Shown here piece after piece: positions 6,501 to 14,941 of a DNA stretch of 14,941 bases (the stretch's first letter is position 1; the number at the start of each line of letters is the position of its first letter). This stretch comes from an uncultured Bacteroidota bacterium (GTDB lineage Bacteria; Bacteroidota; Bacteroidia; NS11-12g; UBA955). Under the pieces are notes generated by a model. It ran no database searches and was not told where the DNA came from. It saw only the letters and a program-made list of their open reading frames with translations. A program made the position numbers and the translations under genes. The stretch covers positions 1-14,941 of the forward strand of contig CAJBVU010000259.1 in NCBI GenBank assembly GCA_903959115.1, read 5' to 3'.

Positions 6501-8631
6501 AGTCAATTCACGGAAAATCATTTTGGTGCGTGCCTATGTGGTGCTTTCCCTGCTCATTGTGTTCGTTGTTGCCATCTTCGCAACCGCCATCAAATTACAG
6601 ATGGGGACCGACAAAGTTTTCGCCGAGCAGATGAGTGAAAAAAATACCCGTGTCATGGAAGTTGAGGCGTTGCGAGGTAATATCTATGCCGACGATGGCA
6701 GCCTTCTAGCTACGAGCGTACCCAAATACGATGTGATTTTTGATTTGCGCGCCGATGGCCTAACTACCAAGATTTTCTTAGCCAAGATCGATAGCTTCTC
6801 TCAATTGTGCGCCAATATGTTCCCCGAGCGCAATGCATCGGCTTGGAAAGAATACCTCATCAAACACCGAGAACGCAAAACCCGATACCTCAAGATTGCC
6901 AAAGACTTAGGCTACGAACAAATCAAAGCGATCAAAACCTGGCCTATCGCACGCGACGGAAAGTTCAAAGGGGGTGTTTGGTACGAAGAAAAAGGGAAAC
7001 GCATGTATTTCATGGGTGATCTAGCCAAGAGAACCATCGGTTACATCAAAGACAAAACCAGTGTAGGATTGGAAGGTGCGTTCGACACACTACTGAGAGG
7101 TAAAAACGGTCGCATTATGCAACAACGCATGAGCGGTCAAATCTGGAGACCCATTCAAATTGGCAACAACCAGCCCCCTGTCAACGGAAAAGACATCGTA
7201 ACTACGCTAGATGTCCGCATTCAAGACATCGCCCAATACAGTTTACAAAAAGGCCTAGAAGCAGAATCAGCCGATCATGGTTGTGTAATTGTAATGGAAA
7301 CCAAAACCGGCGCAATCAAAGCCATGGCTAACTTAACCCGCGGAGAAGACAACAAATATTACGAAACCCAGAACTATGCGGTGAGCGAGTTTACCGAGCC
7401 AGGCTCTACGTTCAAAGTTGTTTCTGCCATTGCGCTGCTAGAAGATGGGTATGTAAAACCTACGGACAGCATCGACAACAATTGGGGGAAATGGACATGG
7501 TACAATACGCCTTGGGAGGATTCAAAAAAGCCACCAAAGAAGTTCTATACACTGGGCGAATGCCTTCAATACTCTTCCAATATCGGAACGAGCAAATTTG
7601 TGATGCAGCATTACAAAAAGAATCCCGAAAAATTCACCAATCACATTTTGGACCTAGGGCTTCACATCAAACCGAAGTTCGACATCCCTAGCGGCAATAA
7701 CCCCATTATCCCTACGCCGGACGATGCAAGTTGGAGCGGAACAAGTTTACCATCTCTGAGCATTGGATACTCTAGTAACTTATCGCCTCTGCAAGTATTG
7801 ATGTTGTACAATACAATTGCAAACAAGGGCAAGATGATGCAACCCTACATGGTGAAGGAAATTCGCTTGGAAGGCCAATCACTATCCAAGATTGAGCCAA
7901 TCGTGCTTAAAGAAAAGGCATTTAGCGCAGCTACCGCCGCCGCCGTTACAACCATGCTTGTACAAGTGGTAGATCATGGAACGGCGAAAGAAATCAAATC
8001 TGAGAATTACAAAATTGCAGGCAAAACCGGCACATCATGGCTTAACAAAGGAATTGGCGGTTACAACGAAGAAAACAACAAACAATTCCAAGCATCCTTT
8101 GCTGGATTTTTCCCCGCCAACAATCCCGAATACACCATAGTAGTTGTTGTAAACAACCCCAAAAGCGGTAAATATTCAGGGGCTCAAATTGCTGCACCGA
8201 TCTTTAAAAATATCAGTGATCGGATTTACAGTATCCATATTAAAGTGCAGCCCGCCCTACACGTAGCAAGTCTTCCGCAGGTACCCGGCATTTTGAAAGG
8301 CGATTTACAAAAAACAAAATTGGTCTTGCACGAATTGGGTATTAGTTCAAAGCTATTGCCATCGGACTCTGGCGTCATCACCAAGGTTGGATACATCGAA
8401 TCCACAAAGGAAGCCCATTCATTAAATCTAAAACCCGTAATGGTAACACCTGGATTCATGCCAGACCTAAGGGGAATGGGACTTCGCGATGCGTTAAAAA
8501 TCCTAAGCGAACTAGGCCTGAACGTGAATTATGTGGGCTACGGCAGAATTACTGAGCAGTCTCCCGCGCCAAATACCAAAATCGGCGAAAATACGAATCT
8601 CGTTTCCCTAACCCTAAAGCCCATCGAATGA
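6487..8631 (+). CDS. ftsI: Penicillin-binding protein FtsI-type septal transpeptidase with C-terminal PASTA domain
   Basis: This 714-residue class B penicillin-binding protein would crosslink septal peptidoglycan in the periplasm. It has a transmembrane anchor at about 13-36 and a dimerisation/pedestal domain starting at RGNIYADDGSLLA (from R63). The transpeptidase domain has all three active-site motifs: S307-T-F-K310 with the acylated serine, S363-S-N365, and K513-T-G-T516. After it, VPGILKGDLQKTK (from V599) looks like a degenerate PASTA unit, and residues 658-714 (MPDLRGMGLRDALKIL to SLTLKPIE) form a clearer one. PASTA-tailed FtsI proteins are known in this phylum. The ATG overlaps the FtsL-like gene by 14 nt, and the stop forms an ATGA overlap with murE. 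Its likely partner is FtsW, four genes downstream. Confidence 0.97.
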   Translation: MNKTKVNSRKIILVRAYVVLSLLIVFVVAIFATAIKLQMGTDKVFAEQMSEKNTRVMEVEALRGNIYADDGSLLATSVPKYDVIFDLRADGLTTKIFLAKIDSFSQLCANMFPERNASAWKEYLIKHRERKTRYLKIAKDLGYEQIKAIKTWPIARDGKFKGGVWYEEKGKRMYFMGDLAKRTIGYIKDKTSVGLEGAFDTLLRGKNGRIMQQRMSGQIWRPIQIGNNQPPVNGKDIVTTLDVRIQDIAQYSLQKGLEAESADHGCVIVMETKTGAIKAMANLTRGEDNKYYETQNYAVSEFTEPGSTFKVVSAIALLEDGYVKPTDSIDNNWGKWTWYNTPWEDSKKPPKKFYTLGECLQYSSNIGTSKFVMQHYKKNPEKFTNHILDLGLHIKPKFDIPSGNNPIIPTPDDASWSGTSLPSLSIGYSSNLSPLQVLMLYNTIANKGKMMQPYMVKEIRLEGQSLSKIEPIVLKEKAFSAATAAAVTTMLVQVVDHGTAKEIKSENYKIAGKTGTSWLNKGIGGYNEENNKQFQASFAGFFPANNPEYTIVVVVNNPKSGKYSGAQIAAPIFKNISDRIYSIHIKVQPALHVASLPQVPGILKGDLQKTKLVLHELGISSKLLPSDSGVITKVGYIESTKEAHSLNLKPVMVTPGFMPDLRGMGLRDALKILSELGLNVNYVGYGRITEQSPAPNTKIGENTNLVSLTLKPIE

Positions 8632-10088
8632 AAACGATAAGTCAACTTTTAGGAAAAACACCAACCCTAGCCATCTACGGTAATTCAGACACCGTTATCC
8701 TTGGACTTCAAATCGATAGTCGTCACATTACGACAGATCAGCTTTACGCTGCGATGTCAGGAACCACGGTGGACGGTCATCAATTTATCGAAAACTGCAT
8801 CGAAAAAGGCGCAGTAGGAATTCTGTGTTCTACACTACCCAAGCAACTCAACCCTGAAGTGTGCTATATCTTGGTGGAAAATGTGGCCAACACTTTGGGT
8901 GAAATGTGCCTCAACTTCCACGATCGCAAAGCAGAAAACCTTTGTATCGTTGGAACCACGGGAACCAATGGCAAAACTTCGGTAAGTACCTTACTATTTG
9001 ATCTTTTCACCCTTCGTGGCAATCGTTGTGGACTGATATCTACCGTTGAGAATCGCATCGAACAAACCATCATTCCAAGTACGCATACCACACCTAATAT
9101 TATTGCCCTGCATGAATTATTGGCTCAAATGGCCGATGCCGACTGCAGCCATTGCTTCATGGAAGTAAGTTCACATGCCATTGATCAGCAACGAATTGCT
9201 GGGGTTCCATTTGCGGCGGGGGTTTTTACGAATATCACCCACGACCATTTGGATTACCATAAGACGTTCGACAACTATATCAAGGCTAAGAAACAGTTTT
9301 TTGATGGCTTGCCAAGTACTGCGGTTGCTGTGACAAACAAAGACGATAAAAACGGTATGGTGATGTTGCAGAATACAAAAGCCATGCGATACACCTACGC
9401 GATGAAGCAGATGGCTGATTTTACCGTAAAAGTGAGCGAGCATGATTTTACAGGCATGCAACTCCATTTGAACGATACCGAATTCTGGTCGCCCCTCATT
9501 GGCGGATTCAATGCCTATAACCTTTGTGCAGTATACGCCACGGCCTTTTTACTCACCGATGGCGATGAGGAACTACCCATCCAAATGAGTGCTTTAGGCA
9601 AAGTGAACGGTCGATTTGAAGTACTCCGCGGACCGCAACGAATCACCGCAATTGTGGACTACGCGCATACGCCGGACGCACTTAAGAACGTCCTACAGAC
9701 CATCAACGACATACGCAAAAACAGTGCGAACTTAATCACTGTGGTGGGATGTGGCGGAAACAGAGACACCAGCAAACGACCGGAGATGGCAAGAATTGCA
9801 GCTGAGATGAGCAATCGTATCATCATGACAAGCGATAATCCTAGAATGGAAGACCCATTGGAAATTTTAAACCAAATGGAAGCCGGGGTACCGCCGCAGC
9901 ATTACAAGAAAATATTAAAAATCAGCGACCGCAAAGAAGCCATCAAAACGGCTTGCATGCTTGCCAGTCCCGGTGATATCATTTTAGTGGCGGGCAAAGG
10001 CCATGAAACCTATCAAGACATCCAGGGTGTGAAGCATCCCTTTGATGACAAAGTCGTTGTATCCGAATCATTCAAGCTAATCAACTAA
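8628..10088 (+). CDS. murE: UDP-N-acetylmuramoyl-L-alanyl-D-glutamate--2,6-diaminopimelate ligase MurE
   Basis: This 486-residue Mur ligase matches MurE in length and in its three domains. The N-terminal substrate-binding domain carries LQIDSRHI. The ATPase domain has the P-loop GTTGTNGKT (109-117) and later the FTNITHDHLDYH segment, followed by YIKAKKQFF with the likely carbamylated lysine. The C-terminal domain contains VDYAHTPDAL and GCGGNRDTSKRP. The motif D403-N-P-R406-M-E-D-P matches the DNPR signature of enzymes that add meso-diaminopimelate rather than L-lysine, so a DAP-type stem peptide is predicted. The enzyme acts in the cytoplasm on UDP-MurNAc-L-Ala-D-Glu. Its ATG overlaps the ftsI stop (ATGA), and mraY follows after only 3 nt. 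There is no murF between them, where many bacteria carry it. Confidence 0.97.
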   Translation: MKTISQLLGKTPTLAIYGNSDTVILGLQIDSRHITTDQLYAAMSGTTVDGHQFIENCIEKGAVGILCSTLPKQLNPEVCYILVENVANTLGEMCLNFHDRKAENLCIVGTTGTNGKTSVSTLLFDLFTLRGNRCGLISTVENRIEQTIIPSTHTTPNIIALHELLAQMADADCSHCFMEVSSHAIDQQRIAGVPFAAGVFTNITHDHLDYHKTFDNYIKAKKQFFDGLPSTAVAVTNKDDKNGMVMLQNTKAMRYTYAMKQMADFTVKVSEHDFTGMQLHLNDTEFWSPLIGGFNAYNLCAVYATAFLLTDGDEELPIQMSALGKVNGRFEVLRGPQRITAIVDYAHTPDALKNVLQTINDIRKNSANLITVVGCGGNRDTSKRPEMARIAAEMSNRIIMTSDNPRMEDPLEILNQMEAGVPPQHYKKILKISDRKEAIKTACMLASPGDIILVAGKGHETYQDIQGVKHPFDDKVVVSESFKLIN

Positions 10089-10091
10089 CCC

Positions 10092-11225
10092 ATGTTATAC
10101 TACCTTTTTGAACACCTCGACAAACTTGGCTATGCTGGGGCAGGTGTTTTCAAGTACATCTCATTCCGCGCCGTATTGGCAGGTATCAGCAGCTTGTTGA
10201 TTTCCTTGATCGCAGGAAAACGGATCATCGAATGGTTACAAAAACAACAGATTGGAGAGACCATTCGAGACCTCGGCCTGGAAGGACAAATGCAGAAAAA
10301 AGGCACGCCAACTATGGGTGGGATTATTATCATTTTAAGCATCCTCCTACCCACTTTCCTGTTTGCCAAATTGAGCAATCCTTATGTTATCGTTATGATT
10401 GTCAGTACGATATGGATGGGCGCAATTGGCTTAATCGACGACTACATCAAAGTTTTCAAGAAGGACAAAGAGGGCATGAAGGCCAAAACCAAGTTGATTG
10501 GTCAGCTGATGTTGGGGGTAATCATTGCTTTAACTATTGATTATACGCATAGCATCAACCACCTAGAACTCACCACAAACCTTCCTATTACTAAGCATTA
10601 TTTAAGTTATTCCGAGTTGATTCCTGGCGCGCACAACGCTTGGATCATTTACGTTCCGGTGATCATTTTTATTTCGATGGCAGTAACGAATGCCGTGAAT
10701 CTAACGGATGGGATCGATGGCTTGGCGGCGGGTACCACAGCAATTGTGGGTGTTGGATTGGGGATATTGGCTTACGCATCGGGCAATATTAAGGTGGCTG
10801 AGTATTTGAACATCATTTACGTACCCAACTCTGGGGAAGTTGTAATATTTATGTCGGCTGTAATCGGCGCCTGCCTGGGATTCCTTTGGTACAACGGTTA
10901 CCCTGCACAGGTGTTTATGGGCGATACAGGTTCGATGGCTTTGGGTGGCGCGATTGCTGCCGTGGCAATCATCATCAAAATGGAATTGCTATTGCCAATT
11001 CTTTGCGGGGTTTTCTTGGCCGAAAGTGGCTCTGTAATTCTCCAAGTAGGATATTTCAAATACACCAAAAAACGATTTGGCGAGGGCAAACGCATCTTTT
11101 TGATGTCGCCCCTACACCACCACTTCCAGAAAAAGAACATTCCCGAGAGCAAGATCACAATCCGATTCTGGTTGGTGACAATCATTTTAGTATTGGCAAC
11201 TATCGCGTTGATTAAACTGCGTTGA
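10092..11225 (+). CDS. mraY: Phospho-N-acetylmuramoyl-pentapeptide-transferase MraY
   Basis: This 377-residue polytopic membrane protein has about ten hydrophobic segments. It transfers phospho-MurNAc-pentapeptide from UDP to undecaprenyl phosphate, making lipid I on the cytoplasmic face. Catalytic and magnesium-binding signatures are present: D116-D117-Y-I-K120, N203-L-T-D-G-I-D-G210, F275-M-G-D-T-G280, and the histidine motif SPLHHHF (339-345). The early loop GLEGQMQKKGTPTMGGI is typical of MraY and separates it from the WecA branch. The start ATG is 3 nt after the murE stop. The stop TGA overlaps the TTG start of murD (TTGA), so both borders suggest coupled translation. Confidence 0.98.
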   Translation: MLYYLFEHLDKLGYAGAGVFKYISFRAVLAGISSLLISLIAGKRIIEWLQKQQIGETIRDLGLEGQMQKKGTPTMGGIIIILSILLPTFLFAKLSNPYVIVMIVSTIWMGAIGLIDDYIKVFKKDKEGMKAKTKLIGQLMLGVIIALTIDYTHSINHLELTTNLPITKHYLSYSELIPGAHNAWIIYVPVIIFISMAVTNAVNLTDGIDGLAAGTTAIVGVGLGILAYASGNIKVAEYLNIIYVPNSGEVVIFMSAVIGACLGFLWYNGYPAQVFMGDTGSMALGGAIAAVAIIIKMELLLPILCGVFLAESGSVILQVGYFKYTKKRFGEGKRIFLMSPLHHHFQKKNIPESKITIRFWLVTIILVLATIALIKLR

Positions 11226-12577
11226 GAAAGAGGTTGGTCATATTGGGAGCAGGCGAAAGCGGTACGGGAGCCGCAGTTTTGGGCGCAGCCCAAAACTGGG
11301 ACGTATTCGTATCCGACAAAGGCAAAATTGCATCCAAATACCAAGACGAACTCAACCTACATAACATCGCTTGGGAGCAAGAACAGCATACGGAGGAAAA
11401 AATCCTAAATGCGGATTGCATCGTAAAAAGTCCAGGGATTCCAGACAAGGCGCCCATCGTGCAAGCAGCAAAGGCCAAAGGCATCGAAATCATTGATGAA
11501 TTAGAATTGGCGTATCGCTATACCAACGCCAAAATGATAGGCATCACAGGGACCAATGGCAAAACGACAACCACCCTACTCACCTACCATTTGCTCCAGC
11601 AAGCTGGACTTAACGTGGGATTGGCGGGAAATATTGGCAGATCCTTAGCTAGGCAGGTCGCCCAGCAATCATTCGACATTTACGTGGTTGAAATTAGCAG
11701 TTTTCAGCTCGACTACCTCGACACATTCACTTGTGAAATTGCCATTTTGTGCAACATCACACCCGATCATTTGGATCGATACAACTATCGCTTAGAAGAC
11801 TATGCCGATAGCAAAATGCGCATCGCAAGGAATCAGAACGCCAACCAGCACTTTATCTATTGCGCCGACAACGAACTCACCTTGGAGGCGATGGAAAGAA
11901 ATCCATTTGGCGGACATGCGATTCCATTCAGTTTGACACAAAAATTTACCGAAGGCAGCCAATTCTTTGACTGTGGCGCTTATGCCGAAGGTTCCATCAT
12001 CCATATTCACTCAAAAGAAAACTACACACTCGATATGCAAGATTTTACACTACGTGGGCAACACAACACCTACAACAGCATGGCCGCCGGCATCGCCGCA
12101 AGCCTAATGGACGTCCGGAAGGATAGTATCCGCGAAAGCTTTGGAAACTTCCAAAACGCTGAACATCGCCTAGAATTTGTCCAAAAAGTGGACGGGGTGG
12201 ATTACATCAACGATAGCAAAGCAACCAACGTAAACTCGGCTTGGTACGCCCTAGAAAGCATGGACCGTCCTGTGATTTGGATTGCGGGTGGGATCGACAA
12301 AGGCAATAACTACGCAGATCTGAAGGCGTTGGTGAAAGGCAAAGTCAAAATGATCATCTGCTTGGGATTGGACAACATCAAGTTACACCAAGCCTTCCAA
12401 AGTGATGTAGACCTCATCATCAACACCAGCAGCGCAAAAGAAGCCGTTCACGTGGCATCTCGTATGGCAGAACGCGGCGATGCCGTTTTATTGTCACCCG
12501 CTTGCGCCAGCTTTGACTTGTTCGATAGCTACGAAGATCGTGGTAGACAGTTCAAAGAGGCTGTAAGAAACTTATAA
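11222..12577 (+). CDS. murD: UDP-N-acetylmuramoyl-L-alanine--D-glutamate ligase MurD (TTG start)
   Basis: This 451-residue Mur ligase adds D-glutamate to UDP-MurNAc-L-Ala in the cytoplasm. The N-terminal Rossmann-like domain begins RKRLVILGAGESGTGAA. The ATPase P-loop is GITGTNGKT (107-115), followed by VVEISSFQLDYL and N178-I-T-P-D-H-L-D-R186. The C-terminal glutamate-binding domain contains D331-S-K-A-T-N336, diagnostic for MurD. The start must be the TTG at 11222: an in-frame TAA lies two codons earlier (GCG and ACT between), and no ATG occurs before the Rossmann strand. This TTG overlaps the mraY stop as TTGA, which favours coupling to mraY. A 57-nt gap before ftsW follows. Confidence 0.96.
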   Translation: MRKRLVILGAGESGTGAAVLGAAQNWDVFVSDKGKIASKYQDELNLHNIAWEQEQHTEEKILNADCIVKSPGIPDKAPIVQAAKAKGIEIIDELELAYRYTNAKMIGITGTNGKTTTTLLTYHLLQQAGLNVGLAGNIGRSLARQVAQQSFDIYVVEISSFQLDYLDTFTCEIAILCNITPDHLDRYNYRLEDYADSKMRIARNQNANQHFIYCADNELTLEAMERNPFGGHAIPFSLTQKFTEGSQFFDCGAYAEGSIIHIHSKENYTLDMQDFTLRGQHNTYNSMAAGIAASLMDVRKDSIRESFGNFQNAEHRLEFVQKVDGVDYINDSKATNVNSAWYALESMDRPVIWIAGGIDKGNNYADLKALVKGKVKMIICLGLDNIKLHQAFQSDVDLIINTSSAKEAVHVASRMAERGDAVLLSPACASFDLFDSYEDRGRQFKEAVRNL

Positions 12578-12634
12578 TTTCCAACCTCAAGAATGCGATT
12601 TCTCAACAACAAAAACCTCTAACAAATAAGCAAA

Positions 12635-13810
12635 ATGCAGGCAAATTTCACCTCACGATTTAAGGGCGACCGATGGATTTGGTTTGTCGTTATCATACTG
12701 TCGTTGCTAGGCATTTTGGCCGTATACAGCGCAACTGGCACGTTGGCCTATTCAAAAAGAGGAGGAAATACCGAGTTCTACTTCTTACGTCATACCGGTT
12801 TCTTGTTGATAGGATTGGCATTGCTATACCTCACCCATCATATCCCTTTCCAATACTATTCGCGGATCTCACAGATTTTGCTACTTATTTCCATTGGGCT
12901 ATTGATACTAACGCTGTTTATTGGTTCAGAAATCAACAACGCAACACGAGTTATTCCAATTCCTTTATTGGGCATCACGTTTCAGCCATCGGATTTGGCC
13001 AAGCTCTCACTGGTTATGTACATATCGAGATATTTAAGTAAAAACCAGGAAGAGATTGATTCGCCGAAAGTATTTTGGACCACGTTAGGATATATTTTGG
13101 CCGTAGTTATATTAATTGCCCCAGAGAATTTGAGTACTTCTTTGGTGGTTTTTGTAACCTGCGGACTCCTTATGTTTATTGGCCGCGTAAACTTCAAATA
13201 CCTAATGATTCTATTTATTAGTGGTGCTGTTACGATTGGATGCTTGGTGGTAATACTTCTAAACATAAACACCGAAGGCATGGAAAGCAATCGTATTCCG
13301 ACATGGAAAAAGAGGATTGAAACCTTTACCGGAAAAGATGATGGCACAGGGAATTACCAGCAATTACAGTCAAAAATCGCGGTGGCTACAGGCGGCGTTT
13401 TTGGCAAAGGACCTGGCAATAGCACACAGAGAAACTACCTACCTCACCCCTATTCAGATTTCATTTTTGCGATTATCATTGAAGAATATGGACTGATTGG
13501 CGGTCTGGTTGTAGCAGGGTGCTTTTTAATACTTGTCTTCCGATGTCTCAAAATTGTAGTCGAAAGTCCGCGCGCCTTCGGCGCGCTCGTAGCCATGGGA
13601 TTGGGACTCTCCATGAGCCTCCAAGCCTTCGTAAATATGGGCGTTGCTGTGGGCATGCTCCCTGTAACCGGACTCACCATTCCCCTAGTAAGTATGGGGG
13701 GTACCAGTTTGTTCATGAATAGCATCGGCTTTGGAATCATCCTTGGAATTTCCAAATACGTGCAAGAAGAAAAACAACAGCAAGAAGAAGCCCTCACCGC
13801 AGGGGTATAA
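12635..13810 (+). CDS. ftsW: Septal peptidoglycan glycosyltransferase FtsW (SEDS family)
   Basis: This 391-residue SEDS protein has about ten transmembrane helices and polymerises lipid II at the septum together with FtsI. Family signatures are FQPSDLAKL (116-124), where most relatives have Glu instead of Asp at residue 120, and PENLSTSL (163-170). The segment GNSTQRNYLPHPYSDFIFAIIIEE contains the likely catalytic D275. The end has PLVSMGGTSL. These motifs and the position between murD and murG favour FtsW over RodA. The ATG at 12635 starts a short cytoplasmic tail before the first helix. The upstream gap holds only a 9-codon ATG frame (12593-12622) of doubtful meaning. The C-terminal tail is Gln/Glu-rich. 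Confidence 0.95.
   Translation: MQANFTSRFKGDRWIWFVVIILSLLGILAVYSATGTLAYSKRGGNTEFYFLRHTGFLLIGLALLYLTHHIPFQYYSRISQILLLISIGLLILTLFIGSEINNATRVIPIPLLGITFQPSDLAKLSLVMYISRYLSKNQEEIDSPKVFWTTLGYILAVVILIAPENLSTSLVVFVTCGLLMFIGRVNFKYLMILFISGAVTIGCLVVILLNINTEGMESNRIPTWKKRIETFTGKDDGTGNYQQLQSKIAVATGGVFGKGPGNSTQRNYLPHPYSDFIFAIIIEEYGLIGGLVVAGCFLILVFRCLKIVVESPRAFGALVAMGLGLSMSLQAFVNMGVAVGMLPVTGLTIPLVSMGGTSLFMNSIGFGIILGISKYVQEEKQQQEEALTAGV
13570..13586. repeat. Perfect GC hairpin inside ftsW
   Basis: GCGCGCC (13570-13576) and GGCGCGC (13580-13586) are perfect reverse complements around a TTC loop. In ftsW this encodes the PRAFGAL region. The DNA is far more GC-rich than the neighbouring codons. It may be only a by-product of codon choice at a conserved motif; a role in mRNA structure is not shown. 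Confidence 0.35.
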
Positions 13811-13823
13811 AATATCATCAGCC

Positions 13824-14941
13824 GTGTCGACCAAACTTAAAAATACAACCCCATCCCAAAACGCGCCAAAATTCATTTTGAGCGGAGGGGGAACTGGCGG
13901 ACATATTTTTCCCGCGGTTGCCATCGCCAATGCACTAAAAATAAAATTCCCCGGAGCCCAATTCCTATTCTTGGGTGCCATCGGCAAAATGGAAATGGAG
14001 AAAGTCCCCAAAGAAGGCTTCGAAATCATTGGACTGCCAATCGAAGGACTCAAACGCTCCGCATCTCCAAGAAATATAATCGTATTACTTAAAACCATCC
14101 AGAGCTTCTGGAAAGCACGGAAAATCTTGCGCAACTTCCAACCCTCTGCCGTCATCGGCACCGGCGGTTATGCAAGCCTACCGATCTGCTTTATGGCCTC
14201 AAGAATGGGCTATACCACAATTTTACAAGAACAAAATGGATTTGCCGGATTAACCAACCGCCTCGTGGCAAGTCGTGCCGCACTCATTTGCACCGGATTC
14301 CCACGCATGGAAAAGTTCTTCCCCGCTGGCAATTGGGAGTTTACGGGAAATCCGGTACGACAGAATATCATCGACCTTGGCAAGAACTTGAATTCCGAAA
14401 CTGCTGCTTGTCGACAAAAATTTGGACTCCAACCCAACCTTCCCGTGCTATTCATTACCGGCGGAAGTCTAGGCGCGCGGACCATCAACCAAACGATATT
14501 CAACAACCTCGTCCAACTGGCCGAAGCCAATATTCAAATCGTCTGGCAAATGGGCCTCCCCTTCGCAAAATCCCATGCCGAGAAAATCCATCAAATCATA
14601 GATAGCAATCCCGCGCTATTCCTGGGTCCCAATGCTCCGAAGATTTTTCATGCGCCTTTCATTTACGATATGGACGATGCGTACCAGGCGGCAGATCTGG
14701 TCGTTTCTCGCGCAGGAGCCATAAGCATCTCCGAAATCGCAGTGGTGGGAAAACCTTCTATTTTGGTGCCCTCACCAAATGTCACCGACGACCATCAAAC
14801 GAAGAATGCGCAGGTACTGAGCGATTTGACTGCAGCCATGCTCATCACCGACAAAGACGCACCGCAAACCCTAATAAACACTTGTATTGAACTGATAAAA
14901 GACACCAAAAAAATGTCGGAAATGCAAGAAAAACTGAAGCA
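13824..14941 (+). CDS. murG: UDP-N-acetylglucosamine--N-acetylmuramyl-(pentapeptide) pyrophosphoryl-undecaprenol N-acetylglucosamine transferase MurG, 3' end cut by window
   Basis: The frame is open to the right edge (372 full codons), close to the full MurG length, so few residues are missing. MurG adds GlcNAc to lipid I to make lipid II on the cytoplasmic face of the inner membrane. The glycine-rich N-terminal loop is S20-GGGTGGH27 followed by IFPAVAIANA. VIGTGGYAS and LQEQNG follow, and the second nucleotide-binding loop is T212-GGSLGA. The UDP-GlcNAc site has S295-RAGA299 and E304, then PSILVPSP and DDHQTKNA. I chose the GTG at 13824, 13 nt after the ftsW stop, because no ATG occurs before the first glycine-rich loop. 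This gives a 15-residue polar tail before KFILSGGG. Confidence 0.95.
   Translation, partial: MSTKLKNTTPSQNAPKFILSGGGTGGHIFPAVAIANALKIKFPGAQFLFLGAIGKMEMEKVPKEGFEIIGLPIEGLKRSASPRNIIVLLKTIQSFWKARKILRNFQPSAVIGTGGYASLPICFMASRMGYTTILQEQNGFAGLTNRLVASRAALICTGFPRMEKFFPAGNWEFTGNPVRQNIIDLGKNLNSETAACRQKFGLQPNLPVLFITGGSLGARTINQTIFNNLVQLAEANIQIVWQMGLPFAKSHAEKIHQIIDSNPALFLGPNAPKIFHAPFIYDMDDAYQAADLVVSRAGAISISEIAVVGKPSILVPSPNVTDDHQTKNAQVLSDLTAAMLITDKDAPQTLINTCIELIKDTKKMSEMQEKLK

Noticed and set aside
12573..12578. TATAAT hexamer at the end of murD as a promoter for ftsW
   Set aside because: It overlaps the murD stop, has no convincing -35 partner and is not the Bacteroidota -7 type.

Overview
The window comes from a member of the Bacteroidota. 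Four things point there: the gene order of the division and cell-wall (dcw) cluster without murF, a Bacteroidota-type FtsL-like protein, promoters that fit the phylum's TTG / TAnnTTTG pattern, and a secreted protein with a type IX secretion (T9SS) C-terminal sorting domain. I cannot place it below phylum. Base composition is moderate. I see no tRNA, rRNA, CRISPR array, transposase or phage gene, and no gene-free stretch longer than about 270 bases.

Left third (1-4469, minus strand), in transcription order: a signal-peptide-bearing conserved protein of unknown function (4469-3642), lipA for lipoyl synthase (3613-2741, GTG start, 28 nt downstream), then after 136 bp a large beta-propeller T9SS cargo protein (2604 to the left edge), open along its whole length and probably only a few codons short of its stop. 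The first two look like one transcription unit whose promoter sits almost on top of the start codon. A GC-rich REP-like palindrome lies inside the signal-peptide coding region of the first gene.

Divergent regulatory region (4470-4737): back-to-back Bacteroidota-type promoters, one for each direction. A 10-bp-phased array of TGG(G)N boxes just ahead of mraZ fits the operator of the autoregulator MraZ.

Right two thirds (4738-14941, plus strand): mraZ - rsmH - ftsL-like - ftsI - murE - mraY - murD - ftsW - murG, with murG cut by the right edge. Genes overlap or nearly touch (22 nt, 14 nt, ATGA and TTGA overlaps, 3 nt and 13 nt gaps). The exceptions are 33 nt between mraZ and rsmH and 57 nt between murD and ftsW. 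Together they regulate the cluster (MraZ), methylate 16S rRNA (RsmH), extend the peptidoglycan precursor (MurD, MurE), move it to the lipid carrier and finish lipid II (MraY, MurG), and polymerise and crosslink septal peptidoglycan (FtsW, FtsI, FtsL). MurE carries the meso-diaminopimelate motif, so the wall is probably of the DAP type.

The gene content is ordinary for the phylum and I find no convincing new multi-gene system. The points most worth a second look are the extended MraZ operator placed downstream of the predicted promoter, the palindrome inside a signal-peptide coding region, and the apparently leaderless promoter of the gene before lipA.
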